Assembly (NCBI RefSeq): GCF_007994135.1
Contig: NZ_VLKF01000001.1
Span: forward strand, 2,666,001-2,730,000
Direction of reading: 5' to 3'
From: Modestobacter roseus
GTDB taxonomy: Bacteria; Actinomycetota; Actinomycetes; Mycobacteriales; Geodermatophilaceae
DNA: 64,000 nucleotides
In this document: piece by piece, positions 43,910 to 53,120 of the stretch
Layout of the letters: each line of letters begins with the position of its first letter
How positions within the stretch are numbered: position 1 is the stretch's first letter
Notes under the pieces: model-generated
The model's database searches: none
What the model was told of the DNA's origin: nothing
The model's input: the letters and a program-made list of their open reading frames with translations, nothing else
Made by a program: the position numbers and the translations under genes

Positions 43910-46900
43910 GTGTCAAGCGTGAGCTCATCCCAGCCGTCCGCCGCCAACAGCAGCCCGGTGGCGGGTTTCGGCACCAACGAGTGGCTGGTCGAGGAGATGT
44001 ACCAGCAGTACCTCGCCGATCCACGCAGCGTGGACCAGGCCTGGCACGACTTCTTCGCCGACTACCGGCCGGGCAGCCCGGTCGCCGACGGGCAGGACCG
44101 CACGTCCGCCGCGGCCACCCCGGCCCCGTCGTCCACGCCGACGCCCGCCGCCGCCCCCACCGCGACCGGCTACGCGTCCCCCGCCCCCGAGCGCGAGGTC
44201 ACCGGCCGCGACGCCGCACCGCAGCGGGCCGAGGCGCCCGCACCGCGGGAGGCGAAGGCCACCGCCGCGCCGTCGTCCGGCGACGCCGCACCCGCGGACC
44301 GGCCCAGCACGCCTGCCGCCAGCCCCGGCACCGAGGAGACCGTCTCCCGGGCCCCCATCGCCGACCCCCGCTCGGAGGGAACCGTGGTCAACCGCGCCGC
44401 CGAGCGCGCCTCGCAGCAGCAGCCCGCCGCACCGGCCAAGCCGGTGGCCAAGGCAGGGGCCGCGAAGCCGGCCGCCGACGCCGGGGAGGGCCCGAGCCGC
44501 ACCCCGCTGCGCGGTGCGGCCGCGAGCGTCGTCAAGAACATGAACGCCTCGCTGACCGTCCCGACGGCCACCAGCGTGCGCGCGGTCCCGGCCAAGCTCC
44601 TGGTCGACAACCGGATCGTCATCAACAACCACCTGGCCCGTGCCCGGGGCGGCAAGGTGTCCTTCACGCACCTGATCGGCTACGCGCTGGTCCGGGCGCT
44701 GGACGCCTTCCCGAACATGAACAGCTCGTTCGCCGAGGTCGACGGCAAGCCGGTGCTGGTGCGCCCCGAGCACGTCAACTTCGGGCTGGCCATCGACCTG
44801 CCCAAGCCCGACGGCTCGCGGTCGCTCGTGGTCGCCTCGATCAAGGCCGCCGAGACCATGGACTTCGCGGAGTTCTGGGGCGCCTACGAGGACATCATCC
44901 GGCGGGCCCGCGCCAACAAGCTGACGATGGACGACTTCTCCGGCACCACGGTCAGCCTGACCAACCCGGGCACGATCGGCACCAACCACTCGGTGCCGCG
45001 GTTGACCACCGGCCAGGGCACGATCGTCGGCGTCGGGGCGATGGACTACCCGGCCGAGTTCCAGGGGATGAGCCCCGAGGCGCTCGCCGAGATGGCCGTC
45101 TCCAAGATCATCACGCTCACCTCGACCTACGACCACCGGGTCATCCAGGGCGCGGAGTCCGGCGACTTCCTGCGCCGGATGCACCAGCTGCTGCTGGGTG
45201 AGGACGGCTTCTACGACGACGTCTTCCGCTCGCTGCGGGTGCCGTACGAGCCGGTCCGCTGGGTGCCCGACATGCGGGTCAGCCACGAGGGGCAGATCGA
45301 CAAGAACGCCCGGGTCATCGAGGTCATCGAGGCCTACCGGCGCAACGGCCACCTGATGGCCGACACCGACCCGCTGGAGTTCAAGGTCCGCACCCACCCC
45401 GACCTGGACATCGTCCAGCACGGGCTGACGCTGTGGGACCTCGACCGGCAGTTCCCGGTCGGCGGCTTCGCCGGCGAGCGGACCATGCTGCTGCGCGACA
45501 TCCTCGGCGTGCTGCGCCAGTCGTACTGCCGCACGGTGGGCATCGAGTACATGCACATCACCGACCCCGAGGAGCGCACGTGGCTCCAGGAGCGGATCGA
45601 GGTCAAGCACGACAAGCCCGCCCGGGACAAGCAGAAGCGGGTGCTCGGCCGGCTGAACGCGGCCGAGGCGTTCGAGACCTTCCTGCAGACCAAGTACGTC
45701 GGGCAGAAGCGCTTCAGCCTGGAGGGCGGCGAGTCGGTCATCCCGCTGCTGGACGAGGTGCTCACCTCCTCCACCGAGCACGGCCTCGAGGAGGTCGCGA
45801 TCGGCATGGCCCACCGCGGCCGGCTGAACGTGCTGGCCAACGTGCTGGGCAAGAGCTACTCGAAGATCTTCGGGGAGTTCGAGGGCAACATCGACCCGGG
45901 CACCGTGCAGGGCTCCGGCGACGTGAAGTACCACCTGGGCGCCGAGGGCAGCTTCGAGCACGAGGGCCGTCGGCTCGCCGTGTCCCTGGCCAGCAACCCC
46001 AGCCACCTGGAGACGGTCAACCCGGTCCTCGAGGGCATCGTGCGCGCCAAGCAGGACATGATCGACAAGGGCGAGGGCGGCTTCACCGTGCTGCCCGTGC
46101 TGCTCCACGGGGACGCGGCCTTCGCCGGCCAGGGCGTCGTGCAGGAGACGCTGAACCTGTCGCAGCTGCGCGGCTACCGCACCGGCGGCACCGTGCACGT
46201 GGTCATCAACAACCAGGTCGGTTTCACCACCAGCCCGGCGCAGTCCCGCTCGACGCTCTACTCGACCGACGTCGCCCGGATGATCGGCGCCCCGGTCTTC
46301 CACGTGAACGGCGACGACCCCGAGGCCTGCGTCCGGGTCGCCCGGCTGGCCGTGGACTACCGGCAGGCGTTCAACAAGGACGTCGTCATCGACCTGGTCT
46401 GCTACCGCCGGCGCGGGCACAACGAGGGCGACGACCCCTCGATGACCCAGCCGCTGATGTACGACATCATCGACCGCAAGCGCTCGGTCCGGAAGCTGTA
46501 CACCGAGGCGCTGGTCGGCCGGGGCGACATCACCCTCGCCGAGGCCGAGGAGGCGCTGAAGGACTACCGCGACCAGCTGGAGCGGGCCTTCGCCGAGACC
46601 CACGACGCGCGGGACTCCTCGGCGCCGGAGCCGGTGATGGACCCGCGCTCGCCGCAGTCGATGACGGTCGACACCGCCATCACCCGCGAGGTGCTCAAGG
46701 CCATCGGCGACGCGCACGTCTCGCTGCCGACGGACTTCACCGTGCACCCCAAGCTGCAGCGGATGCTGGAGCGCCGGGCGGCGATGGCCAGCGAGGGCGG
46801 CGTCGACTGGGCGATGGGCGAGCTGCTGGCCTTCGGGTCCCTGCTGATGCAGGGCGTGCCGGTGCGGCTGGCCGGCCAGGACTCCCGCCGCGGCACCTTC

Positions 46901-47842
46901 GTGCAGCGGCACTCGGTCCTCATCGACCGGGAGTCCGCCGCCGAGCACACCCCGCTGGCCCACCTGACCGAGGACCAGGCGAAGTTCTTCGTCTACGACT
47001 CGCTGCTGAGCGAGTACGCCGCGCTCGGCTTCGAGTACGGCTACTCGGTGGCCAACCCCCAGGCGCTGGTGCTCTGGGAGGCCCAGTTCGGCGACTTCGT
47101 CGACGGCGCGCAGATGGTCATCGACGAGTTCATCAGCTCCGGCGAGGCCAAGTGGGGGCAGCGCTCCGGCGTCGTCCTGCTGCTGCCGCACGGGCTGGAG
47201 GGCCAGGGGCCCGACCACTCCAGCGGCCGGATCGAGCGCTTCCTGCAGCTGTCGGCCGAGAACAACATGACGGTCGCCAACTGCTCCACGCCGGCGAACT
47301 ACTTCCACCTGCTGCGCCGCCAGGCGCTGTCGGAGGTGCACCGCCCGCTGGTCGTCTTCACCCCGAAGTCGCTGCTGCGCGCCAAGGCCGCGGTGAGCCC
47401 CGTCGAGGAATTCACCGAGCAGCGGTTCCGCCCCGTCCTGCCCGACCCGGGCGTGCGCGGCGCGGCGCTGGACGCCGCCGCGGTGCGTCGCGTGCTGCTG
47501 TGCAGCGGCAAGGTGAGCTACGAGCTGCTGTCCCAGCGGGAGTCCGAGGGTCGCACCGACACCGCGGTCCTGCGGGTCGAGCAGCTCTACCCGCTGCCGG
47601 CCGAGGAGATCACCGAGGCGCTGGCGCAGTACCCGGACGCGACCGACGTCGTGTGGGTGCAGGAGGAGCCGGCCAACATGGGCGCCTGGCAGTTCATGGC
47701 CTGCAACCTGCCCGAGCACCTCACCGGTGGCCGGACGCTGCGCCGGGTCTCCCGCAAGGCCTCGGCCAGCCCGGCCGTGGGGTCGGCGAAGGTGCACGAG
47801 GTGGAGCAGCGCCAGCTGGTCGCCCAGGCCTTCGCCGACTGA
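43910..47842 (+). CDS. kgd: Multifunctional 2-oxoglutarate metabolism enzyme (Kgd; E1/E2 fusion)
   Basis: 1310 residues. The N-terminal helix motif [11 protein letters not shown] is followed by an Ala/Pro-rich linker (about 70-195), an E2-type succinyltransferase domain (about 200-440; the catalytic His in [17 protein letters not shown]) and an E1 ThDP-dependent dehydrogenase/decarboxylase ([41 protein letters not shown]). It acts in the TCA cycle on 2-oxoglutarate; in mycobacteria the enzyme is regulated by the FHA protein GarA. There is no lipoyl domain, as in the actinobacterial fusion. GTG start; a TAGAGT element at 43856-43861 may be the -10. Confidence 0.97.
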   Translation: MSSVSSSQPSAANSSPVAGFGTNEWLVEEMYQQYLADPRSVDQAWHDFFADYRPGSPVADGQDRTSAAATPAPSSTPTPAAAPTATGYASPAPEREVTGRDAAPQRAEAPAPREAKATAAPSSGDAAPADRPSTPAASPGTEETVSRAPIADPRSEGTVVNRAAERASQQQPAAPAKPVAKAGAAKPAADAGEGPSRTPLRGAAASVVKNMNASLTVPTATSVRAVPAKLLVDNRIVINNHLARARGGKVSFTHLIGYALVRALDAFPNMNSSFAEVDGKPVLVRPEHVNFGLAIDLPKPDGSRSLVVASIKAAETMDFAEFWGAYEDIIRRARANKLTMDDFSGTTVSLTNPGTIGTNHSVPRLTTGQGTIVGVGAMDYPAEFQGMSPEALAEMAVSKIITLTSTYDHRVIQGAESGDFLRRMHQLLLGEDGFYDDVFRSLRVPYEPVRWVPDMRVSHEGQIDKNARVIEVIEAYRRNGHLMADTDPLEFKVRTHPDLDIVQHGLTLWDLDRQFPVGGFAGERTMLLRDILGVLRQSYCRTVGIEYMHITDPEERTWLQERIEVKHDKPARDKQKRVLGRLNAAEAFETFLQTKYVGQKRFSLEGGESVIPLLDEVLTSSTEHGLEEVAIGMAHRGRLNVLANVLGKSYSKIFGEFEGNIDPGTVQGSGDVKYHLGAEGSFEHEGRRLAVSLASNPSHLETVNPVLEGIVRAKQDMIDKGEGGFTVLPVLLHGDAAFAGQGVVQETLNLSQLRGYRTGGTVHVVINNQVGFTTSPAQSRSTLYSTDVARMIGAPVFHVNGDDPEACVRVARLAVDYRQAFNKDVVIDLVCYRRRGHNEGDDPSMTQPLMYDIIDRKRSVRKLYTEALVGRGDITLAEAEEALKDYRDQLERAFAETHDARDSSAPEPVMDPRSPQSMTVDTAITREVLKAIGDAHVSLPTDFTVHPKLQRMLERRAAMASEGGVDWAMGELLAFGSLLMQGVPVRLAGQDSRRGTFVQRHSVLIDRESAAEHTPLAHLTEDQAKFFVYDSLLSEYAALGFEYGYSVANPQALVLWEAQFGDFVDGAQMVIDEFISSGEAKWGQRSGVVLLLPHGLEGQGPDHSSGRIERFLQLSAENNMTVANCSTPANYFHLLRRQALSEVHRPLVVFTPKSLLRAKAAVSPVEEFTEQRFRPVLPDPGVRGAALDAAAVRRVLLCSGKVSYELLSQRESEGRTDTAVLRVEQLYPLPAEEITEALAQYPDATDVVWVQEEPANMGAWQFMACNLPEHLTGGRTLRRVSRKASASPAVGSAKVHEVEQRQLVAQAFAD

Positions 47843-47872
47843 CCGCGCTCCGCCGACCGAGGGGGAACGCCG

Positions 47873-48061
47873 GTGTACTTCACCGATCGCGGTATCGAGG
47901 AGCTGGCCGGCCGGCGGGGCGAGGAGCAGGTCAGCCTCGCCTGGCTGGCCGACCAGCTGCAGGCCTTCGTCGACCAGCACCCGGACTTCGAGGTGCCGGT
48001 CGAGCGGCTGGCCACCTGGCTGGCCCGCGGCGGCACCGACGACGACCTGGACGACGAGTGA
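47873..48061 (+). CDS. DUF6104 family small protein
   Basis: 62-residue acidic helical protein (MYFTDRGIEELAGRRGEEQ...VPVERLATWLARGG). A homologue lies right behind kgd in many actinobacteria, so it may belong to the 2-oxoglutarate complex or be a passive companion; function is unknown. GTG start 30 bp after the kgd stop, so cotranscription is likely. Confidence 0.85.
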   Translation: MYFTDRGIEELAGRRGEEQVSLAWLADQLQAFVDQHPDFEVPVERLATWLARGGTDDDLDDE

Positions 48062-48074
48062 CACCGGACGACGA

Positions 48075-49325
48075 GTGACCGGCGCCCCCTCTGCTCCCCC
48101 GCGGAGGGGGCGCCCGGCCGGATGGGACCTGATGGTCCTGCTGGGCGCCCTGTCGGCCCTCGGTCCGCTGTCGATGGACCTCTACCTGCCGGCGCTGCCC
48201 ACCCTCGAGCGTGAGTTCGACGCCGGCCAGTCGGCGACCCAGCTGACGCTGACCGCGGTGGCGCTGGGGCTGGCGCTCGGCCAGCTGGTCGTCGGCCCGC
48301 TGTCGGACCGGCTCGGCCGCCGCGTCCCGGTGCTGGTCGGGGTGGGTGCCTACGCCCTCGCCTCGCTGCTGTGCGCCCTCTCCCCCGACGTGTGGGTGCT
48401 GTCCGGCATCCGGCTGCTCCAGGGCGTCGCCGGAGCGGCCGGCATCGTGCTGGCCCGGGCGGTCGTCCGGGACCGGCTGGAGGGCGCCGAGGCCGCCCGG
48501 GCGTTCGCCGTGCTCGCCTCCATCATGGGCGCGGCTCCGGTCCTCGCCCCGGTGGCCGGCGCCCAGCTGCTGCGGTTCACCGACTGGCGGGGTGTGTTCG
48601 TCGCGCTCACCGGCATCGGGGTGGTGCTCTTCCTGGCCACCCTGTGGCGGATGCCGGAGACCCTCCCCCCGGAGCGCCGGGTCGCGGGCGGCTTCCGCAC
48701 CACCGCGCGCAACGCCCGCCGGCTGCTGGCCCGGCGGGCCTTCGTCGGGGCCGTGCTGGCCCAGGGGCTGGGCTTCGGCACGCTGTTCACCTACATCTCC
48801 AGCTCCTCGTTCGTGCTGCAGTCGGGGCAGGGCCTCAGCGCGCAGCAGTTCGGCCTGGTGTTCGCCGTCAACGGGATCGGCATCGTCCTCGCCGGCCAGG
48901 TGTCCCGGCTGCTGGTCCGCCGGCTGGGATCCCGCACGCTGCTGGTCACCGGGCTGAGCGTGGAGGTCGTCGGCAGCGCCGTGCTGCTCGTCGGGGCGAT
49001 GGCCGGGGCAGGGCTGCCGCTGGTGCTGCCGATGCTGTTCCTGGTGGTCTCCGCCAACGGCCTGGTGCTGCCCAACGCGACCGCGCTGGCCATGGCGGAC
49101 GCCGCCCGGATGGCCGGGACGGCATCGGCGCTGGTCGGCACGGCGCAGTTCGCGCTGCCCGGGCTGGGGGCACCCCTGGCCGGGTTCGGCACCCCCGGCA
49201 CGCTGCTGCCGATGGCGGCGGTGATGGTCGGCTTCGCCGCGACCGGGTGGCTGGCCGCCGTCGTCCTGACCCGGGAGCGGGCCCCCGCCGGCCGCGACCC
49301 CGGAGAGGTGCCGGCCGCGGCCTGA
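48075..49325 (+). CDS. Bcr/CflA-type MFS drug exporter
   Basis: 416 residues, twelve membrane helices. Family start LGALSALGPLSMDLYLPALPTLEREFDAGQSATQLTLTA and MFS motif A GPLSDRLGRRVP. Drug/H+ antiport is expected. The GTG at 48075 gives a short Arg/Pro-rich leader; an in-frame ATG at 48132 is an alternative, because a 10-bp hairpin (48081-48114) lies between the two and might be the terminator of the kgd unit. Confidence 0.92.
   Translation: MTGAPSAPPRRGRPAGWDLMVLLGALSALGPLSMDLYLPALPTLEREFDAGQSATQLTLTAVALGLALGQLVVGPLSDRLGRRVPVLVGVGAYALASLLCALSPDVWVLSGIRLLQGVAGAAGIVLARAVVRDRLEGAEAARAFAVLASIMGAAPVLAPVAGAQLLRFTDWRGVFVALTGIGVVLFLATLWRMPETLPPERRVAGGFRTTARNARRLLARRAFVGAVLAQGLGFGTLFTYISSSSFVLQSGQGLSAQQFGLVFAVNGIGIVLAGQVSRLLVRRLGSRTLLVTGLSVEVVGSAVLLVGAMAGAGLPLVLPMLFLVVSANGLVLPNATALAMADAARMAGTASALVGTAQFALPGLGAPLAGFGTPGTLLPMAAVMVGFAATGWLAAVVLTRERAPAGRDPGEVPAAA
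48081..48114 (+). terminator. Hairpin at the start of the MFS gene
   Basis: Arms GGCGCCCCCT (48081-48090) and AGGGGGCGCC (48105-48114). Possible terminator of the kgd-DUF6104 unit, or a structure in the MFS mRNA leader. Confidence 0.5.
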
Positions 49326-49404
49326 CCGGCGGCCCGGTCACGCGGGGTGCGCACCACCCGCGCGCCTCCCCCGCCGCGCCTCACGTCGGCGGCACGCTCC
49401 GTGC

Positions 49405-50109
49405 GTGCTCGGTCACTCTCATGCGCTCTCCGGCCTGGCCGCCGGCGCCGCGACGCTGCCCTGGGCACCGGTCGAGGGCACCGTGGCCCAGGTGGCGTGG
49501 GTGGCCGCCGCGGGCGGGTTCGCCATGCTCCCCGACCTCGACCAGCGCGGGTCGACCATCTCCCGGATGTGGGGGCCGTTCACCGACGCGCCGTCCGGGC
49601 TGGTCAACACGATCGCCCGAGGGCACCGGTGGGGCACGCACGACGCCGTCCTCGGCCCGCTCGCGTTCGGCCTGCTCGCCTCCGTCGCCGCCTGGCAGCA
49701 CTGGTCGAGCCTGCTGCTGCTGGCGCTGGCCATCGGCCTGGCGCTGCGGGCACTGCACTTCGTCATCCCCGGACGGGCGGAGAACACCGTCCTCGGCAAC
49801 CTGGTGCTCTCCTGGGGTGGCGCATGGCTGCTGCTGGCGCACAGCCCGCCCCCCGGCTGGCTGCCGTGGGCCGTCGTCGTCGGGGTGCTCACGCACATCG
49901 CCGGTGACGGGCTGACCAAGGAGGGCGTGCCGCTGCCGGTGTTCTGGGTGCTGCGCCGCACCCGGCTCAACCCGGTGCACCTGCGCACCGGCGCGACGAT
50001 CGAGAAGGCGGTGCTCGTGCCGTTGTTCGGCGCGGCGACGCTGGTGTTCCTGTACCTCAACACCGGAGCCCGGGACCTCGTCGACCCGCTGCTGGACCGC
50101 CTCGGCTGA
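49405..50109 (+). CDS. Membrane-bound metal-dependent hydrolase-like protein (YdjM family)
   Basis: 234 residues with about five membrane segments. The YdjM/DUF457 pattern is clear: LGHSHALSG at the start, AMLPDLDQRGSTISR, RGHRWGTHDAV and LTHIAGDGLTKEGV, with His/Asp residues that could bind a metal. Function unconfirmed; E. coli YdjM is a LexA-regulated membrane protein. GTG start at 49405. Confidence 0.85.
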   Translation: MLGHSHALSGLAAGAATLPWAPVEGTVAQVAWVAAAGGFAMLPDLDQRGSTISRMWGPFTDAPSGLVNTIARGHRWGTHDAVLGPLAFGLLASVAAWQHWSSLLLLALAIGLALRALHFVIPGRAENTVLGNLVLSWGGAWLLLAHSPPPGWLPWAVVVGVLTHIAGDGLTKEGVPLPVFWVLRRTRLNPVHLRTGATIEKAVLVPLFGAATLVFLYLNTGARDLVDPLLDRLG

Positions 50110-50117
50110 GGGGCCGC

Positions 50118-50519
50118 TCAGCCCGGCGGCGGGGCCGCCGGCAGGCGTCCGGGGCGGGGCCACAGCCGCGCCACCACCCGACCGACCACGACAGCCGGGC
50201 CGAACGCCCGGCTGTCGTCGGTGACGAACGGGTTGTCCCCCTCCACCCACCAGCGGCCGTCGTCGAGCGGCCGGCGGGCGCGCTTGACCACCAGCAGCTC
50301 CGGCCGCGAGGGGAACCGGGCCAGGACCACGTCGCCGGAGCGGACCGCGTCGCCGGAGCGGATCGGGCGGGACCGGGGCAGCCGTCGCACCAGCAACCGG
50401 TCCGCCGACCGGACGGTCGGGGACATCGACGGCCCGGCGACCCGGGCCAGGACCCACGGCGTGGGCAGCCCGGGGAGCTCCGCGGAGCCACCGCCGCTGG
50501 ACGTGTTCGCGCTGATCAC
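50118..50519 (-). CDS. sodX: Nickel-type superoxide dismutase maturation protease
   Basis: 133-residue S26 signal-peptidase-like protease that removes the SodN propeptide. The catalytic pair is visible: Ser31 in VAGPSMSPTVRSADRLLV and Lys79 in LLVVKRA, followed by WWVEGDNPFVTDDSRAFGPAV. It has an in-frame hexapeptide duplication (RSGDAVRSGDVV). Divergent from sodN, the usual arrangement. GTG at 50519 is chosen because an earlier start would run into the sodN promoter. Confidence 0.93.
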   Translation of the reverse strand: MISANTSSGGGSAELPGLPTPWVLARVAGPSMSPTVRSADRLLVRRLPRSRPIRSGDAVRSGDVVLARFPSRPELLVVKRARRPLDDGRWWVEGDNPFVTDDSRAFGPAVVVGRVVARLWPRPGRLPAAPPPG

Positions 50520-50525
50520 CGCGGG

Positions 50526-50531
50526 TAGGGT
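50526..50531 (+). promoter_or_regulatory. -10 element of sodN
   Basis: TAGGGT, about 38 bp before the sodN ATG, with a GGAGG site at 50558-50562. The -35 would lie in the sodX start region. Confidence 0.5.
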
Positions 50532-50569
50532 CCCAGACGATCCATCCCCACGAACCCGGAGGCACACCC

Positions 50570-50974
50570 ATGCGTCTGTTCCGCATGTTCTCCGCCGTGG
50601 AGGCCACCGCGCACTGTGACCTCCCCTGCGGCGTCTACGACCCCGCCCAGGCCCGGATCGAGGCCGAGTCGGTCAAGGCCATCCAGGAGAAGTACCAGGG
50701 CAACGAGGACCCGGTCTACCGGACCCGCGCCGTCCTGATCAAGGAGCAGCGGGCCGAGCTGGTCAAGCACCACCTGTGGGTGCTCTGGACCGACTACTTC
50801 AAGCCCCCGCACTTCGAGAAGTACCCGCAGCTGCACGAGCTGTTCAACAAGGCCACCAAGCAGGCCGGCGCCGCCGGCGGCAAGGGCAGCATGGACCCGG
50901 CCGAGGGTCAGAAGCTGCTCGACTACATCGCCGAGATCGACAAGATCTTCTGGGAGACCAAGGCAGCTGCCTGA
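50570..50974 (+). CDS. sodN: Nickel-containing superoxide dismutase
   Basis: 134 residues. The 14-residue propeptide (MRLFRMFSAVEATA) is cut before His15, exposing the nickel hook HCDLPCG, which coordinates Ni through the N-terminal amine, His1, Cys2 and Cys6 of the mature enzyme. Detoxifies superoxide in the cytoplasm as a hexamer. The four-helix body (QEKYQGNEDPVYRTRAVLIKEQRAE) is typical. In Streptomyces sodN is nickel-induced through Nur; I cannot point to a Nur box here. Confidence 0.98.
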   Translation: MRLFRMFSAVEATAHCDLPCGVYDPAQARIEAESVKAIQEKYQGNEDPVYRTRAVLIKEQRAELVKHHLWVLWTDYFKPPHFEKYPQLHELFNKATKQAGAAGGKGSMDPAEGQKLLDYIAEIDKIFWETKAAA

Positions 50975-50981
50975 GGAAGGA

Positions 50982-51034
50982 CCCCCTCCCTCCCCCGCCA
51001 CTCGCTCCACCGGTGGCGGGCCCCGGGGAGGGGG
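50982..51034 (+). terminator. Terminator after sodN
   Basis: Long G/C inverted repeat, with arms of about 19 nt ending in CCCGCCA/TGGCGGG, directly behind the stop. Confidence 0.6.
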
Positions 51035-51051
51035 CCGTTCCGCCACGTCAC

Positions 51052-51081
51052 CTGCCGGGTCGCCCTCGGGCGACCCGGCAG
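51052..51081 (+). terminator. Second hairpin behind sodN
   Basis: Perfect 14-bp inverted repeat CTGCCGGGTCGCCC / GGGCGACCCGGCAG with a 2-nt centre, 60 bp before the phosphatase gene. Confidence 0.6.
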
Positions 51082-51142
51082 TGCCGTTCCTGCCTCCGGT
51101 CCTGGGTGGCAGCCCCCTGCCGACCCAGGAGACCGGTAGCCC

Positions 51143-52441
51143 GTGAGCCCCCACTTCGACCTGCGCCCGTTGCTCGAGCGGGTGGAGGCAGCCGCCCCGG
51201 TCGACGCCGTCACCGCCGTCACCGCCGAGCTGGCCAGCCTCTCCGGCGCGACCGAGGTGTCCTTCCTGATCGCCGACTTCAGCGGCCACGCCCTGGTCCG
51301 GCTCGGGACGGCGACCCGCGCGCCGGACGGGTCGCGCGTCCAGGGCGCCGAGCACGCGGAGACCCTCCGGCTGGAGGGCACGGTGCACGAGCAGGTGCTG
51401 CGCACCCAACAGGCCGCCGTGCAGGCCGGGGACGACGCGGGCGTGCACGTGATCGTCCCGGTCACCGACCGCGGCGACGCCATCGGCCTGCTGGAACTGG
51501 TGCTCCCCGAGCCGCCCGGCGAGCAGGAGCTGGCCGACATCTCCGCGGCCGGGCACGCACTCGCCTACGTGGTCGTCGCCAACCGCAGGCACACCGACCT
51601 CTTCGAGTGGGGCCAGCGCACCACGCCGTTCTCGCTGGCGGCGGAGATCCAGCGCCGGCTGCTGCCCAGCGCCTTCACCTGCGAGGCCGGCCAGTTCACC
51701 CTGGCCGGCTGGCTGGAGCCGGCGGCCACCGTGGGCGGGGACACGTTCGACTACGCCCTGGACCGGGACTCCCTCCAGGTCTCGATCACCGACGCGGTGG
51801 GGCACGAGGTCGGCGCCGCCCTGCTGGCCACGCTGCTGGTCGGCAGCCTCCGCAACGAGCGGCGCCGCGGGATGGACCTGGGTACGCAGACGCGCAACGC
51901 CAACGACGCCGTCGCGGCGCACTCCGCGGCCGGCGGGTTCGTCACCGGCCAGGTGGTGCGCGTCGACCTGCACAGCCGCCGAGCGCAGATCGTGAACGCC
52001 GGGCACCCCTTCCCCCTGCGGCTGCGCGAGGGCCGCGTGGAGGAGGTCGAGCTGCTCATCGACCTGCCCTTCGGCATCCAGGCCGGCACCGGCTACCGAC
52101 TGCAGCACTTCCCGCTCGAACCCGGCGACCGGGTCGTCTTCGTCACCGACGGGATGCAGGAGCGCAATGCCGCCTCCCTGGACGTGGCGGCGACGCTCGC
52201 CGCCACGTCGGCGCTGCACCCCCGGGAGGTGGTGCACGAGCTCGGGCAGGCGGTCCTGCGCGCCACCGGCGGGGTCCTGCGGGACGACGCCTCCGTGGTC
52301 TGCCTCGACTGGTACGGCGGTCCCCCGCGGGCGCGGGAGAGCGACGCCGGGGCCAGCAGGCGGCTCGCCTCCGGCGGGGCCGGCTCCGGCGCACCCTCCC
52401 CCGGCGCCACGTCCGCGGGCGCCGCGTCCGGCTCCCGGTAA
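51143..52441 (+). CDS. GAF-SpoIIE/PP2C-type serine phosphatase (RsbU-like)
   Basis: 432 residues. A GAF-like N-terminal domain (about 20-145) precedes a PP2C/SpoIIE phosphatase domain (about 170-400): EIQRRLLP, VGGDTFDYAL, DAVGHEVGAALLA, VNAGHPFPL, DRVVFVTDGMQE and DDASVVCLDW; the Asp metal ligands are kept. Such proteins usually dephosphorylate an anti-anti-sigma factor to release a stress sigma factor; no such partner is next to it. The C-terminal tail is Ser/Ala/Gly-rich. GTG start with AGGAGA. Confidence 0.9.
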   Translation: MSPHFDLRPLLERVEAAAPVDAVTAVTAELASLSGATEVSFLIADFSGHALVRLGTATRAPDGSRVQGAEHAETLRLEGTVHEQVLRTQQAAVQAGDDAGVHVIVPVTDRGDAIGLLELVLPEPPGEQELADISAAGHALAYVVVANRRHTDLFEWGQRTTPFSLAAEIQRRLLPSAFTCEAGQFTLAGWLEPAATVGGDTFDYALDRDSLQVSITDAVGHEVGAALLATLLVGSLRNERRRGMDLGTQTRNANDAVAAHSAAGGFVTGQVVRVDLHSRRAQIVNAGHPFPLRLREGRVEEVELLIDLPFGIQAGTGYRLQHFPLEPGDRVVFVTDGMQERNAASLDVAATLAATSALHPREVVHELGQAVLRATGGVLRDDASVVCLDWYGGPPRARESDAGASRRLASGGAGSGAPSPGATSAGAASGSR

Positions 52442-52444
52442 CCT
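52439..52444 (+). promoter_or_regulatory. -10 element of psd
   Basis: TAACCT, 9 bp before the ATG of psd; close to leaderless spacing. Confidence 0.35.
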
Positions 52445-52453
52445 CGGTCCGCG

Positions 52454-53119
52454 ATGCGCATCGACCCGGCCGGCTGGCCCTTCCTCGCCGTTCCGTCGGT
52501 CTCCGCGGCGGCGCTGTCCACCCTGGGCCGCGCCACCGGGTCCCGACCGGTCCGGCTGGCGGCGTGGCCGCTCCTGGCCCTGACCGGCTACATGGCGCTG
52601 TTCTTCCGCGACCCGGACCGGCCCTGCGACACGGTGCCGCCGCCGGACGACGAGGTCATCTCCCCCGCCGACGGCGTCGTCATGGTGGCCGGCGAGCCGC
52701 AGCCCGGGGTAGCCCCCGACGGCGACTGGCAGCAGGTCAGCGTCTTCCTCTCCGTCGTCGACGTGCACGTCAACCGGTCGCCCTACCGGGGCCGGGTCAC
52801 CTCCGCCAGCTACCGGCCGGGCAGCTTCCTGGCCGCGTACCGCAAGGAGAGCGCGCACCGGAACGAGCGCAGCGAGCTGTGGCTCGCCGACGGCGACCGC
52901 ACCGTGGTGTTCCGCCAGATCGTCGGGGTGCTCGCGCGGCGGATCGTCACCCGGGTGCGGGAGGGACAGCAGGTGGCCACCGGAGAACGGATCGGGCTGA
53001 TGAAGTTCGGGTCGCGGATGGACGTCTTCGTGCCGCGCGAGTGCACGGTCACCGTCTCCACGGGGCAGCGGGTGCGCGGCGGCGAGACCGTCATCGCACG
53101 CTGGCCGCGGCCGGCCTGA
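52454..53119 (+). CDS. psd: Phosphatidylserine decarboxylase
   Basis: 221 residues, the short archaeal/actinobacterial PSD type. It self-cleaves at Gly186-Ser187 (FGSRMDVFVP), making a pyruvoyl group on the new alpha chain, and turns phosphatidylserine into phosphatidylethanolamine at the membrane. Two hydrophobic segments (about 5-22 and 33-50), then ISPADGVVMVAG and FLSVVDVHVNRSPYRG with the conserved His and Asp. One base before pssA. Confidence 0.95.
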   Translation: MRIDPAGWPFLAVPSVSAAALSTLGRATGSRPVRLAAWPLLALTGYMALFFRDPDRPCDTVPPPDDEVISPADGVVMVAGEPQPGVAPDGDWQQVSVFLSVVDVHVNRSPYRGRVTSASYRPGSFLAAYRKESAHRNERSELWLADGDRTVVFRQIVGVLARRIVTRVREGQQVATGERIGLMKFGSRMDVFVPRECTVTVSTGQRVRGGETVIARWPRPA

Positions 53120-53120
53120 G

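Noticed and set aside
43925-48064. A 1379-codon open frame antisense to kgd
   Set aside because: Mirror frame of a GC-rich gene; composition dominated by Val, Gly, Arg, His and Gln with no recognisable domain, while kgd is certain on the other strand.
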